NCBI GenBank assembly: GCA_963827725.1
Contig: CAWHBM010000001.1
Coordinates: forward strand, 1,364,001-1,428,000
Reading direction: 5' to 3'
DNA length: 64,000 nucleotides
Origin: VAXT01 sp963827725
GTDB lineage: Bacteria; Actinomycetota; Thermoleophilia; Gaiellales; Gaiellaceae
Below are positions 8,982-16,243 of the stretch, one piece after another. The notes under the pieces were generated by a model. The model saw only the letters and a program-made list of their open reading frames with translations. It was not told the DNA's origin and made no database searches. A program made the position numbers and the translations under genes. The first letter of the stretch is position 1; each line of letters opens with the position of its first letter.

Positions 8982-9854
8982 TCAGAGGCTGCAACAGACT
9001 GTTGCAAAGTGTCTTCGGGTGCCGGCTCCTCGGCTGGCTGCCTCGGCTGGTGCCTCGACTGGTGGTGCGGCGTCGGCTTGGGCCTCGTCGGCCGGGGCCA
9101 CCTCGGCGGATGCCGCGGGCGGCTCCGGCTGCGTCTCCTCCGCGGGCGCCGACTCGAACTCCTCGACCTTGATCTTCTGCTTTCCGGCCTCGATCGAGTC
9201 GGCGATCGTGCGGATCACGAGGTCGCACGCCTTGATTGCGTCGTCGTTCCCCGGGACGACGTAGTCGGCCTCGTCCGGATCGCAGTTCGTGTCGACCAGT
9301 GCGAGGACCGGCAGGCCGAGGCGCTTCGCCTCGCGCACTGCGATCGCCTCCTTGCGCAGGTCGACGACGAGCAACGCATCAGGCTGGCGCTTCATGTCCG
9401 CGACCCCGCCAAGATGGCTCTCGAGGCGCTCGAGCTCGGCGAGCATCGACAGGCGCTCCTTCGGCGGAAGCAGTTCGAGCTGCCCTTCCTCGCTGAGCCG
9501 GCGAAGCTCGTGCAGCCGCTCGATGCGGCTCGAGATCGTGCGCCAGTTGGTGAGCAGTCCGCCGAGCCAGCGATGGTTCACGTACGGCATGCCGACGCGC
9601 TTCGCGTGCGACTCGACCGCGTCCTGGGCCTGCTTCTTCGTGCCGACGAAGAGAACGGTGCCCCCGCGCTCGGCGAGATTGCGCGAGAACGCAGCCGCCT
9701 CCTCCAGGAGCTGGAGCGTCTGCTCGAGGTCGATGATGTAGATGCCCCCGCGCTCGCCGAAGATGAAGCGGCGCATCTTGGGGTCCCAGCGGCGCGTTTG
9801 GTGGCCGAAATGGACGCCGGCCTCCAGCAGCTCTCGCATGGTGACGACGGGCAA
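8982..9854 (-). CDS. rpsB: 30S ribosomal protein S2 with Ala/Glu-rich tail, tail frameshifted
   Basis: Small-subunit protein S2. Core motifs are intact: 'LLEAGVHFGHQTRRWDPKM', 'GGTVLFVGTKKQAQ', 'VNHRWLGGLLTN', 'DTNCDPDEADYVVPGNDDA'. After about residue 235 the protein has a low-complexity Ala/Pro/Glu tail. The open frame leaves this composition abruptly and ends 'RRHFATVCCSL'. One base earlier or later (near 9041) the acidic Pro/Ala/Glu composition continues in another frame to a TGA at 8950-8948 that overlaps the tsf ATG, the coupling style of this block. The true end is therefore probably 8948. The core is certain; the tail as read is not. Confidence 0.93.
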   Translation of the reverse strand: MPVVTMRELLEAGVHFGHQTRRWDPKMRRFIFGERGGIYIIDLEQTLQLLEEAAAFSRNLAERGGTVLFVGTKKQAQDAVESHAKRVGMPYVNHRWLGGLLTNWRTISSRIERLHELRRLSEEGQLELLPPKERLSMLAELERLESHLGGVADMKRQPDALLVVDLRKEAIAVREAKRLGLPVLALVDTNCDPDEADYVVPGNDDAIKACDLVIRTIADSIEAGKQKIKVEEFESAPAEETQPEPPAASAEVAPADEAQADAAPPVEAPAEAASRGAGTRRHFATVCCSL

Positions 9855-9967
9855 GGTGGTACCTCCTGTGGTTTGAGTGCAGTACAGCCGGGGCGTCCGG
9901 GTGGAACCGCTGGTAAAGCGGCACCACCACCCTTCGTCCCCCGGGACGGTTACACGGTCGCTGGATT
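9855..9967 (-). promoter_or_regulatory. Structured 5' leader of rpsB
   Basis: 113 nt between the rluD-like gene and rpsB. Minus-strand RNA can form a stem CGTCCC/GGGACG (9935-9948). It is followed by a two-part hairpin in which GGGTGG (plus-strand 9899-9904) pairs with CCACCC (9927-9932) and an inner CCGC/GCGG (9907-9910 / 9918-9921) stacks above it. A purine-rich Shine-Dalgarno, AGGAGG, lies before the start. S2 autoregulates through its leader in some bacteria; whether this leader does so is inference. Confidence 0.4.
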
Positions 9968-10798
9968 CTAGCCGCTGCCCCGCAAGCGGCTGAGATACGC
10001 GTCCAGCTCGGGCGGTAGCGGCGATTCGACGTCGATCCGGTCGTTCGTGAACGGATGGTCGAACGAAAGTCGGCCGGCGTGCAGGAACTGGCGGCCGAGA
10101 GCCTGGTCGGGGACGCCGTAGACGGAGTCTCCCACCACCGGCAGCTCGACCGCGGCCAGGTGGACGCGGATCTGGTGCGTCCTGCCTGTCTCGAGCCGCA
10201 CGTCGAGGAGCGCGTTGCCGCCGAGGAGCTCGGCCACTTCGAAATGCGTCACGGCCTCGCGTGGCGTGTCCGTGTCCAGCGACTGGCGGGTCGGCTCCTC
10301 GCGGTCACGGCCGATCGGCGCTTCGATCCGCCCGCGCCACGAGCGTGGCCGGCCACGGACGAGCGCGACATAGTGGCGCTCGATTGCCCGGTCGGCCACC
10401 ATCGCCTGCAGGCGCTTGTGAGCCTCCTCCGAACGGGCGACGACGAGCAACCCCGAGGTGTCGCGGTCGAGCCGGTGAACGATCCCCGGACGGTCCTCCT
10501 CCCCTCCCCCGGCTCGCCCGACGAGGCCGTGGACAAGGGTTCCGCTCCCGTGGCCGGCTCCCGGATGCACGACGACTCCCGCCGGCTTGTCGACGACGAG
10601 CAGGTGCTCATCCTCGTAGGCAACGCGGAAGTCGACCTCTTCGCGAACGAGCTCCGTGGGCTGCTCGGCCGGGAGCTCGACCTCGAGCTCTTCCCCGCCT
10701 TCGAGCCGGTAGCTCTTCGGGCGCGCATTCCCGTCGACGCGGACCGACCCGGCCTCGATCAGCCGCTCGGCTACCGAGCGCGAGCCTATCCCCGGCAA
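9968..10798 (-). CDS. RluA/RluD-family 23S rRNA pseudouridine synthase
   Basis: Isomerises uridine in rRNA. An N-terminal S4-like RNA-binding segment ('SVAERLIEAGSVRVDG') precedes the catalytic domain with the RluA signature 'GIVHRLDRDTSGLLVVA', where Asp is catalytic. 'LETGRTHQIRVHLA' follows. The TTG at 10798 is the only standard start in frame, yet the frame is open upstream to about 10845 and encodes the missing first S4 helix ('GDRLDRFLAEL') without any ATG, GTG or TTG before it. Either initiation is unusual, a base is wrong (a GTG would arise from GTT beside the lspA stop), or the S4 domain is truncated. RluD is the likely subtype, but the target site is not certain. Confidence 0.85.
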   Translation of the reverse strand: MPGIGSRSVAERLIEAGSVRVDGNARPKSYRLEGGEELEVELPAEQPTELVREEVDFRVAYEDEHLLVVDKPAGVVVHPGAGHGSGTLVHGLVGRAGGGEEDRPGIVHRLDRDTSGLLVVARSEEAHKRLQAMVADRAIERHYVALVRGRPRSWRGRIEAPIGRDREEPTRQSLDTDTPREAVTHFEVAELLGGNALLDVRLETGRTHQIRVHLAAVELPVVGDSVYGVPDQALGRQFLHAGRLSFDHPFTNDRIDVESPLPPELDAYLSRLRGSG

Positions 10799-10838
10799 CT
10801 CGGCGAGGAACCGGTCGAGGCGGTCGCCCGCCGCCTCG

Positions 10839-11399
10839 TCAGGAACCCGCGCGTGGAACGTCGGGAACCGGCCGCGGCCGCGTGGGCATGCGTTGTGGAA
10901 GCAGCAACGCGGCGAGGAGGACGAGGACGCCGAGGACGATGAAGCAGTCGGCCAGGTTGAACGCCGGCCAGAAGCGGACGTCGATGAAGTCGGTCACGTG
11001 CCCCAGCCTGACCCGATCGGTGAGGTTCGATGCGCTCCCTCCGATCAGAAGGCCGAGAGCGATGGGCAGCACCGGATGCCGTGCTCCCGACCGCGCGAAG
11101 AAGAACAGCATCCACCCGACCGCGAGCGCGGTCAGCACGGTCACGATCGGCGTCGCGTTCGCAAAGAGGCCGAAGGCGATCCCCGAGTTCTGCACGTGAT
11201 GGATCGAGAGCGGACCGGCCACGTGTCGCTCCGCGTCGAGCGCGAGGTTGCTGGAGACGAGGTGCTTCGTCAGCTGATCGCCGGCGAGCGCAGCCAGGGC
11301 AATCGCCGACAGGGCGAGCCACTGTTGCCCACGGGCAGCCAGCGAGCGGTGAGCGCCCGCCAGCGGTGTCAGCGCGTCGGTCGAGGAACCGACCCTCAC
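10839..11399 (-). CDS. lspA: Lipoprotein signal peptidase (signal peptidase II)
   Basis: Membrane aspartyl protease that removes signal peptides from prolipoproteins such as the one encoded at 22818-23402. Four hydrophobic segments are visible. The two catalytic Asp regions are 'SNLTDRVRLGHVTDFID' and 'FNLADCFIVLG'. The start is uncertain: I chose GTG 11399, but a TTG at 11429 overlaps the upstream stop codon (TTGA), and the frame extends to 11462. The C-terminal tail after the last helix is Pro/Arg-rich. lspA next to an rluD-type gene is a widely conserved order. Confidence 0.92.
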   Translation of the reverse strand: MRVGSSTDALTPLAGAHRSLAARGQQWLALSAIALAALAGDQLTKHLVSSNLALDAERHVAGPLSIHHVQNSGIAFGLFANATPIVTVLTALAVGWMLFFFARSGARHPVLPIALGLLIGGSASNLTDRVRLGHVTDFIDVRFWPAFNLADCFIVLGVLVLLAALLLPQRMPTRPRPVPDVPRAGS

Positions 11400-11425
11400 G
11401 TCAACCCGCCGCGCGACGGGCTCGT

Positions 11426-11788
11426 TCAACCTCGCTCCTCGAGGCGCCTGCAGTCGATGCACAGGGTCGCCCAGGGAAGCGCCGCGAGACGCTCCTCGCC
11501 GACCTCCTTACCGCAGTTCACGCACTTGCCGTACGTGCCCTGCTCGATGCGCTCGAGCGCCGAGTCGATCGCGGCCAGCACGTTCTCCGAGTTCTCCTCG
11601 AGCGTGTCATCGATCTCGCGGTCGATCGTCTCAGTCGCCGTGTCGGCGAGATGGCTCTCGCTTGCGTCGTCGGCCTTCTTGTCCTCGAGCGAGCCCGGGT
11701 TTTCATTGTGCAGGTACTCGATCGCGTCGACCACGCGGCGGCGCTCCTCCTCGAGGAGCGTGCGGAACTGCTCGACGTCGACCGCCAT
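11426..11788 (-). CDS. DksA/TraR-type C4 zinc-finger protein
   Basis: 120-residue protein of the TraR/DksA family. The N-terminal two-thirds is a predicted acidic coiled coil ('EEERRRVVDAIEYLH', 'EIDDTLEENSENVL'). The C-terminus has a C4 zinc finger, 'CVNCGKEV...LCIDCR'. DksA proteins bind the RNA polymerase secondary channel with ppGpp. Actinobacterial relatives are often annotated only by the finger, and the coiled-coil tip 'DDAS' residues are hard to place here, so a DksA role is inferred. ATG 11788 gives the normal N-terminus. It lies between divIVA and lspA, where DksA/TraR-like genes recur in actinobacteria. Confidence 0.85.
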   Translation of the reverse strand: MAVDVEQFRTLLEEERRRVVDAIEYLHNENPGSLEDKKADDASESHLADTATETIDREIDDTLEENSENVLAAIDSALERIEQGTYGKCVNCGKEVGEERLAALPWATLCIDCRRLEERG

Positions 11789-11810
11789 GACCCCCAAGTC
11801 TAATCGGGAG

Positions 11811-12248
11811 TCAGGCGGCCTCGGCAGCCTCGTCTTCGCCGCTGCTTTCATCGACCATCGCCAGCGCCGAACGCAGCAGCGAGCGAATCCGACTCGCTTC
11901 TCCCCGCAGGTGCTCACGCTCGGCCAGCGCGCGCTGCTTGACCAGCCGCGCCTCTGCGTGCGCCTCCGTCAGGAAGATGTCCGCCTCGCGGCGGGCCTGA
12001 TCCTTCAGCTCCTGCGCGCTCCGCTCCGCCGAGACGAGCGTCTTCCGAAGAAGGGTCTCGAGGTCGCGGTAGCGGGCGATGTCCTCCTCCATGCGTTCGA
12101 GTGAGTCCTGGAGGTCGGCCCGTTGCCGCCAGACTTCTTCGAAGCTCTCGACGATCTCCTGGAGGAGCTCGTCCGTTGGCCCTCGACGGTAGCCGTAGAA
12201 GCTCCGGCCGAGCTTCACGTGGCGGATTTCGACAGGTGTAAGTGCCAT
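11811..12248 (-). CDS. DivIVA/Wag31-family septum and pole protein
   Basis: Peripheral membrane coiled-coil protein that marks poles and septa by sensing negative curvature. The N-terminal DivIVA domain ('LTPVEIRHVKLGRSFYGYRRGPTDELL') resembles the lipid-binding region, followed by a long coiled coil from about residue 35 to 130 and an acidic Ala/Glu tail. At 145 residues it is shorter than Wag31 (about 260), so it may be a minor paralogue or the compact form of this lineage. It follows yggT and sepF in the conserved division cluster. Confidence 0.88.
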   Translation of the reverse strand: MALTPVEIRHVKLGRSFYGYRRGPTDELLQEIVESFEEVWRQRADLQDSLERMEEDIARYRDLETLLRKTLVSAERSAQELKDQARREADIFLTEAHAEARLVKQRALAEREHLRGEASRIRSLLRSALAMVDESSGEDEAAEAA

Positions 12249-12263
12249 TTCTCCACCTCCTTT

Positions 12264-12566
12264 CTAGTGCAGTCGGTCGAGGATTGACTGGATGACCTGG
12301 TTCAGGATGATGAGGCTGAAGACGGCGACGATCGGCGAGAGATCGAGGGGTCCGAGCGGGGGCAGGATCCGCCTGAAGATGCGCAGGTACGGCTCGCAGA
12401 CGTCGAAGAGGAAGCGCTGGATCCGGTTCAGCCAGGGCGAGTAGGGCAGCTTCACCCAGGACGAGATGATGTAGCCGAAGATCAGAATCGTGTAGACCCA
12501 GATGAAGGCCCCCACGAACTCCCCAATCGTCGAGATCGCGTCGGCAAGCAGGAGCGAACCGCCCAT
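12264..12566 (-). CDS. YggT-family integral membrane protein
   Basis: 100-residue membrane protein with two hydrophobic segments (about 8-30 and 75-98) separated by the conserved 'PYLRIFRRILPPLGPLDLSPIVA' core typical of YggT (the P-x-R-x-P-P-x-G-x-D-x-S-P consensus). Its function is poorly defined; in cyanobacteria and plastids relatives influence nucleoid and thylakoid organisation. The position between sepF and divIVA is conserved in Gram-positive bacteria and suggests a division-related role. Confidence 0.9.
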   Translation of the reverse strand: MGGSLLLADAISTIGEFVGAFIWVYTILIFGYIISSWVKLPYSPWLNRIQRFLFDVCEPYLRIFRRILPPLGPLDLSPIVAVFSLIILNQVIQSILDRLH

Positions 12567-12607
12567 CCGGCCGAGTTCGGCCCGTAGCGGCCGGTTCCTT
12601 TAGTTGT

Positions 12608-13153
12608 TCAGGCCTGGTTGAAGAAGCCGCCGCGCTCTAGGAGCCGCGCCCGCTCTTCAGCAGAGACCTCGACATTTCGCGGCGTGAGCAGGAATACCTT
12701 GTCGGCAACCCGCTGCATGCCCCCGCCGAGCGCGTACGTCAGGCCGCTCGTGAAGTCGATCAGCCGCTTCGAGAGGTCCGGGTCGGAGCCCTGGAGGTTG
12801 AGGATGACCGGCGTCCCTTCCTTGAACTTGTCCGCGATCTGCTGCGCGTCGTTGAAGCTGCGCGGAACGACGAGGTGGACGCTGACGGACGCGTGCCCGG
12901 GCGCGGCTTCGACCGCCCGCGGGCGCGTCGGCCTCAGGACCGCGGTGCCTGCGCTCGGAGACGCCTCGGGCTCGCTCCAGTCCTCGAACTCGGCCTTCCG
13001 TCGCCGTGACGAGAGCCGCCGCACGTTCGGGCGCTCGCTGTACGAGCGCTCGAGCTCCTCGTTCGTGACGTAGCCGTCCTCGTCCCATTCTTCGTCCTCC
13101 TCGGCGATCCCGAAGTAGACGAGGGTGCGGTTCCAGACATCTGCAAAGCCCAT
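12608..13153 (-). CDS. sepF: Cell division protein SepF
   Basis: Membrane-associated FtsZ partner that tethers and bundles FtsZ filaments. A short amphipathic N-terminus ('MGFADVWNRTLVYFGI') is followed by an acidic, variable linker to about residue 90. The SepF core follows, with 'RSFNDAQQIADKFKEG.PVILNL' and 'KRLIDFTSGLTYALGG'. The 181-residue length is typical for actinobacteria, where SepF replaces FtsA/ZipA as FtsZ anchor. It is transcribed after yggS; ftsZ itself is not in the window next to this cluster (cca precedes pgeF). Confidence 0.94.
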   Translation of the reverse strand: MGFADVWNRTLVYFGIAEEDEEWDEDGYVTNEELERSYSERPNVRRLSSRRRKAEFEDWSEPEASPSAGTAVLRPTRPRAVEAAPGHASVSVHLVVPRSFNDAQQIADKFKEGTPVILNLQGSDPDLSKRLIDFTSGLTYALGGGMQRVADKVFLLTPRNVEVSAEERARLLERGGFFNQA

Positions 13154-13165
13154 AGCGGCGGAATG

Positions 13166-13765
13166 TTAACTCTGATACAGCACTGACCCAATTCGAATCA
13201 TGGTCGCAGCCTCCTCTGCGGCCACTTTGTAATCCTGGCTCGTGCCCATTGAAAGCTCTGTTAGACCGTGTTCCTCGGCTAATCCACGCAGTTTCCGGAA
13301 GTACGGGCGGGACTGCTCGGCGTCTCCGGTCGCCGGCGGCATCGTCGAGAGCCCGCGAATCTCCGGATAGAGCTCGAGGAACGTCGGAATCTGGTCGGGC
13401 GCCACGCCCGACTTGCTCTCCTCCCCCGCGAGATTGACCTGGAGGAGCGCCGGCACCTCGAGACGACGCGCCGCCGACTCGGAGTCGAGCGAGTGGACGA
13501 GCTCGCAGAGGCTGCTCACGACCTTCGCCTTCCGGCTCTGCAGGTGGCCGATGAAGTGCCAGCGGAAGGCTTCTCCGTGAGCGGCGTGCTTTTCCTCCAA
13601 GTCCTGTGCCCTGTTTTCTCCGACGACCTCGATCCCGGCTTCCGCCAGCACGCCCAGGTCCGCGACGGAGACGTACTTCGTGGCAGCCACGATCGTGACC
13701 TCGGGCCCGACCTCGTCCTGGATGCGCGAGAGCCGCTCGCGCACCTGCTCAGCGGATAAGGCCAA
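13166..13765 (-). CDS. YggS/PLPBP-family pyridoxal phosphate homeostasis protein
   Basis: A single-domain fold-type III PLP-binding protein that buffers PLP and affects amino-acid balance; no catalytic activity is established for the family. PLP-lysine is in 'IVAATKYV', and 'VGENRAQDL', 'WHFIGHLQSRK', 'SMGTSQDY' are family motifs. The TTG at 13765 starts inside the 3' end of pgeF (17-nt overlap); the frame continues upstream only through pgeF sequence. A GTG at 13745 is an alternative. Length is about 199 residues, slightly short. The yggS-sepF pairing is conserved in actinobacteria and firmicutes. Confidence 0.92.
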   Translation of the reverse strand: MALSAEQVRERLSRIQDEVGPEVTIVAATKYVSVADLGVLAEAGIEVVGENRAQDLEEKHAAHGEAFRWHFIGHLQSRKAKVVSSLCELVHSLDSESAARRLEVPALLQVNLAGEESKSGVAPDQIPTFLELYPEIRGLSTMPPATGDAEQSRPYFRKLRGLAEEHGLTELSMGTSQDYKVAAEEAATMIRIGSVLYQS

Positions 13766-14462
13766 CGACGCCCTGTGTGCCGCGGGGTCTTCCCGTTCGG
13801 CGCTCGGAGAAGAAGAGGTCTGGTCGGCAGGCCGTGCAGAGGTCGACGCGCTCGACGTGCGTGGCTCCGGCGGCTCGCGCAGCCTGCTCGGCTGCCGTCC
13901 ACAGGTCGAGCTTCCCCCGGCTGAGGATTGCCGAGCCGAACTGATCGCGGAAGCGTCCGGCCACGTCCTCTTGCACCTCGTAGCAGCAGGGCCCGATTGA
14001 GGGGCCGACGATCGCCGCGAGGCGACGACCGCCGAGCGCCTGGGCGGCCATCTGGACGACCCCGTCCGCGAGACCCCGCCAACCGGCGTGGAGCACCGCA
14101 AGACCAGGCGGGTCGCCGTTCGAGCGCACGAGGGCCATCAGCACGCAGTCGGCCCCAAGCGTGACCAGCGGCACCCCGGGCTCGTCCGTCCAGAGGCCGT
14201 CACCCGGCGTTCCCCGGGAGCCCGCCTCGGCCCGGTTCACGATCGTCGAATGCGTCTGGAAGCCGAGCGTGAGCCGCTGCTCATCGGCGCCCATGCGCGC
14301 GCAGAGGCGCCGACGGTTCTCGTCCACGTGCTCGACGTCGTCCCCGGTCCTCCGGCCGAGGTTGAGGGATTCGAAAGGTCCCTCGCTCACCCCTCCGAGC
14401 CGCGTGGAAAACGCGACCTCGTACGGGCCCGGCACATCCCAGCGAAAGACAGGCAGGCTCAT
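13749..14462 (-). CDS. pgeF: PgeF/YfiH-family multicopper-oxidase-like purine nucleoside phosphorylase
   Basis: Laccase-domain protein. The family includes human LACC1/FAMIN and bacterial YlmD/YfiH with purine nucleoside phosphorylase and adenosine deaminase activity, and in E. coli a peptidoglycan-editing role. The metal/active-site residues are present: His in 'FQTHS', Cys in 'LGADCVL' and His in 'LHAGWRGL'. 'PSIGPCCYEV' is another family motif. 237 residues, full length. The start overlaps the cca stop (ATGA). It is the first gene of the yggS-sepF-yggT-divIVA string. Confidence 0.92.
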   Translation of the reverse strand: MSLPVFRWDVPGPYEVAFSTRLGGVSEGPFESLNLGRRTGDDVEHVDENRRRLCARMGADEQRLTLGFQTHSTIVNRAEAGSRGTPGDGLWTDEPGVPLVTLGADCVLMALVRSNGDPPGLAVLHAGWRGLADGVVQMAAQALGGRRLAAIVGPSIGPCCYEVQEDVAGRFRDQFGSAILSRGKLDLWTAAEQAARAAGATHVERVDLCTACRPDLFFSERRTGRPRGTQGVVGLIR

Positions 14463-15700
14463 GCGCTCTCCACGAGCTCGCGCGCGGCGGCTAGCTCCGA
14501 CTCCCGGCCCTCGAGCTCGCCGTTCAGCTTGCGGCGGCGAAGCTCGGCGAGGATCTCCCCCACGCGCGGTGACTCACCAGGGCCGAGCTCAGCCACGTCG
14601 GCGCCCGTGATCTCGAGCTTGATTCCGGCCAGTCGATCGAAATAGTCGTGCAGCTGCGGCAGGTCGGTGAGCGCGAGCGCATACAGCGGTGCGTCCGGCG
14701 CATGCGGCTCGGCGAGCGCCACGACGTCAGCCGGCGTCGGCGAAATGCCGCCGCCGAGCTGCTCGGCCACTTTCGGCCCCTCGGTGATCGCAGCCGCAAT
14801 CTGATCTGCGTCACTGCGCCGTACCTTCAGCCCGTCGAGCCATGGGGCGATCTCGTCGCCCGGCAGGTTTCGCGCGAGTGCGGCGAGCCCCAAGCGCCAC
14901 GCCGGCACGTCCAGGGCGTAGCGGTCGTTCAGCTCCCGCAGACGATCGAACAACCGCACGGCTTCGGCGTCGGCGACGACGTGCGGATGAATCTCCTTCT
15001 CCGCTCCAAGCTCGGCCAGGCGCGGGATCGCGTGGCTGACGTCGCCTTCCTCAAGCAGGGCGATCAGCTCCTCTCGCAGGCGCGCACCGGACAGATCGCC
15101 GACATGGCCCGTGGCGATGCATGCACGCGCGAGCGCCACGGTCTCGTCGTCCATGCGGAACCCGTACCGGTCCTCGTACCGGATCGCGCGCAGGATCCTC
15201 GTAGGGTCGTCGATGAACGAGCGGTCGTGCAGGACTCGGATCCGACCGGCCTGGAGATCGCCGTGGCCCCCGAAGGGGTCGACAAGAAGCCCGCCGGGCT
15301 CGCCGCCCTTGAGGGACACCGCCATCGCGTTGATCGTGAAGTCGCGGCGGTGCAGGTCCTCCTCGATCGAACCAGGCTCGACTGTGGGGAGCGCGGCCGG
15401 TGCCTCGTAGGACTCGCTGCGGGCGGTGACCACGTCGACGCGCTCGTCCCGGCCGTAGAGCACGACCGCGGTGCCGAACTTGTCGTGAGCACGGACACGG
15501 CCCCCGAGCTCTTCCGCAAGAGCGCCGGCAAGCGCGATCGCGTCGCCTTCGACGACGATGTCGACGTCGAAGTTGGGCTCGCCCAACACGATGTCCCGAA
15601 CCGTCCCGCCGACGAGGTAGACGCCTTCGTACGGCCCGCTGACGGCGCTGATTGCCCCGAGAACAGGCGCGAGGTGCTGCGGAAGCTCGAGCGTGGTCAT
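14459..15700 (-). CDS. Class II CCA tRNA nucleotidyltransferase / poly(A) polymerase family
   Basis: Adds or repairs the 3' CCA of tRNA, or polyadenylates RNA; the two activities are not separable by eye. The polymerase head has 'YLVGGTVRDIVLG', the catalytic pair in 'FDVDIVVEG', and 'RRDFTINAMAVSL'. The neck motif 'DDPTRILRAIRYEDRYGF' follows. 413 residues from the ATG at 15700; the frame extends upstream without family similarity. The coupled overlap with pgeF is unusual: in many actinobacteria cca stands alone near the replication origin. An intergenic element shared with other loci lies 33 nt upstream. Confidence 0.9.
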   Translation of the reverse strand: MTTLELPQHLAPVLGAISAVSGPYEGVYLVGGTVRDIVLGEPNFDVDIVVEGDAIALAGALAEELGGRVRAHDKFGTAVVLYGRDERVDVVTARSESYEAPAALPTVEPGSIEEDLHRRDFTINAMAVSLKGGEPGGLLVDPFGGHGDLQAGRIRVLHDRSFIDDPTRILRAIRYEDRYGFRMDDETVALARACIATGHVGDLSGARLREELIALLEEGDVSHAIPRLAELGAEKEIHPHVVADAEAVRLFDRLRELNDRYALDVPAWRLGLAALARNLPGDEIAPWLDGLKVRRSDADQIAAAITEGPKVAEQLGGGISPTPADVVALAEPHAPDAPLYALALTDLPQLHDYFDRLAGIKLEITGADVAELGPGESPRVGEILAELRRRKLNGELEGRESELAAARELVESA

Positions 15701-15732
15701 TGCCGGGTCATTCTGCCTGGGAGCCCGGCAGG

Positions 15733-15807
15733 GATTGACACGACTTCGGCACTGTCGAGGCCCAGACATGCGCGCATTTCCCCGTTACGATCGCATCGGG
15801 GAGGAGG
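15733..15807. repeat. Intergenic element, copy A (in front of cca)
   Basis: 75 bp between ridA and cca that align without gaps to 59242-59316 at 54 of 75 positions by eye. Conserved blocks are GATTGnCACGA, TTCGnCAC, GCGCA-TTCC, CGTTA and ATCGGGGAGGAGG (plus-strand reading). It starts 33 nt before the cca start codon and ends 40 nt past the ridA stop. Nothing in it codes for protein. It may be a promoter/operator or a structured leader. Confidence 0.5.
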
Positions 15808-15847
15808 TTGGGCTACCTGGCGCCCGGCCAAAAAGGCCGTGGCCGGA

Positions 15848-16243
15848 TCAGGCGAGGGCGATCGCTTCGATCTCGACGAGCGCGCCTGACGGAAGGGCGG
15901 CGACCTCGATCGTCGACCGCGCAGGCGGCACGTCGCCCATCCGCTCGGCGTAGACCGAGTTCATTCCCTGGAAGTCGTCGAGCGAGGCCAGGAACACCGT
16001 CGTCTTCACGATCCGCTCGAGCCCGCTCCCCGCTTCCGTGAGGATCGCCTCCATGTTGTCGAGCACCTGCCGGGTCTGTTCCTCGATCTTCGATCCAACG
16101 AGCTCCGAGTGATCCGGAGTCAGGCCGAGCTGCCCTGAGACGAACACGAATCCGTTGGCTTTGATCGCCTGGGAATAGGGCGCTCCCTGGAACGGAGCAG
16201 GGGCCTTCTCGGTTCGCACAGCGGTCTTCGCCTCCATCGTCAC
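15848..16243 (-). CDS. ridA: RidA-family (YjgF/L-PSP) enamine/imine deaminase
   Basis: Hydrolyses reactive 2-aminoacrylate and related imines that PLP enzymes release. Family motifs: 'APYSQAIKANGFVFVSGQLG' at the N-terminus and 'PARSTIEVAALPSGALVEIEAIA' at the C-terminus, including the Arg that binds the substrate carboxylate. 131 residues. The GTG start overlaps the stop of the HisB-like gene (GTGA); an ATG two codons on (16237) would also serve. A RidA paired with an altered HisB-like protein suggests a small imine/amino-acid operon rather than histidine synthesis. Confidence 0.93.
   Translation of the reverse strand: MTMEAKTAVRTEKAPAPFQGAPYSQAIKANGFVFVSGQLGLTPDHSELVGSKIEEQTRQVLDNMEAILTEAGSGLERIVKTTVFLASLDDFQGMNSVYAERMGDVPPARSTIEVAALPSGALVEIEAIALA

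Noticed and set aside
9899..9932. T-box-like GGTGG...CCGC sequence in the rpsB leader
   Set aside because: The GGTGGnACCGCG core is not complete, no specifier stem was found, and ribosomal protein genes are not known T-box targets. It is better seen as a simple leader hairpin.
15733..15807. Reading the shared 75-bp element as a sigma-70 promoter with TTGACA at 15736
   Set aside because: Copy B has TTGTCA at this place, the best -10 candidate is about 45 nt away, and the downstream genes are on the other strand.
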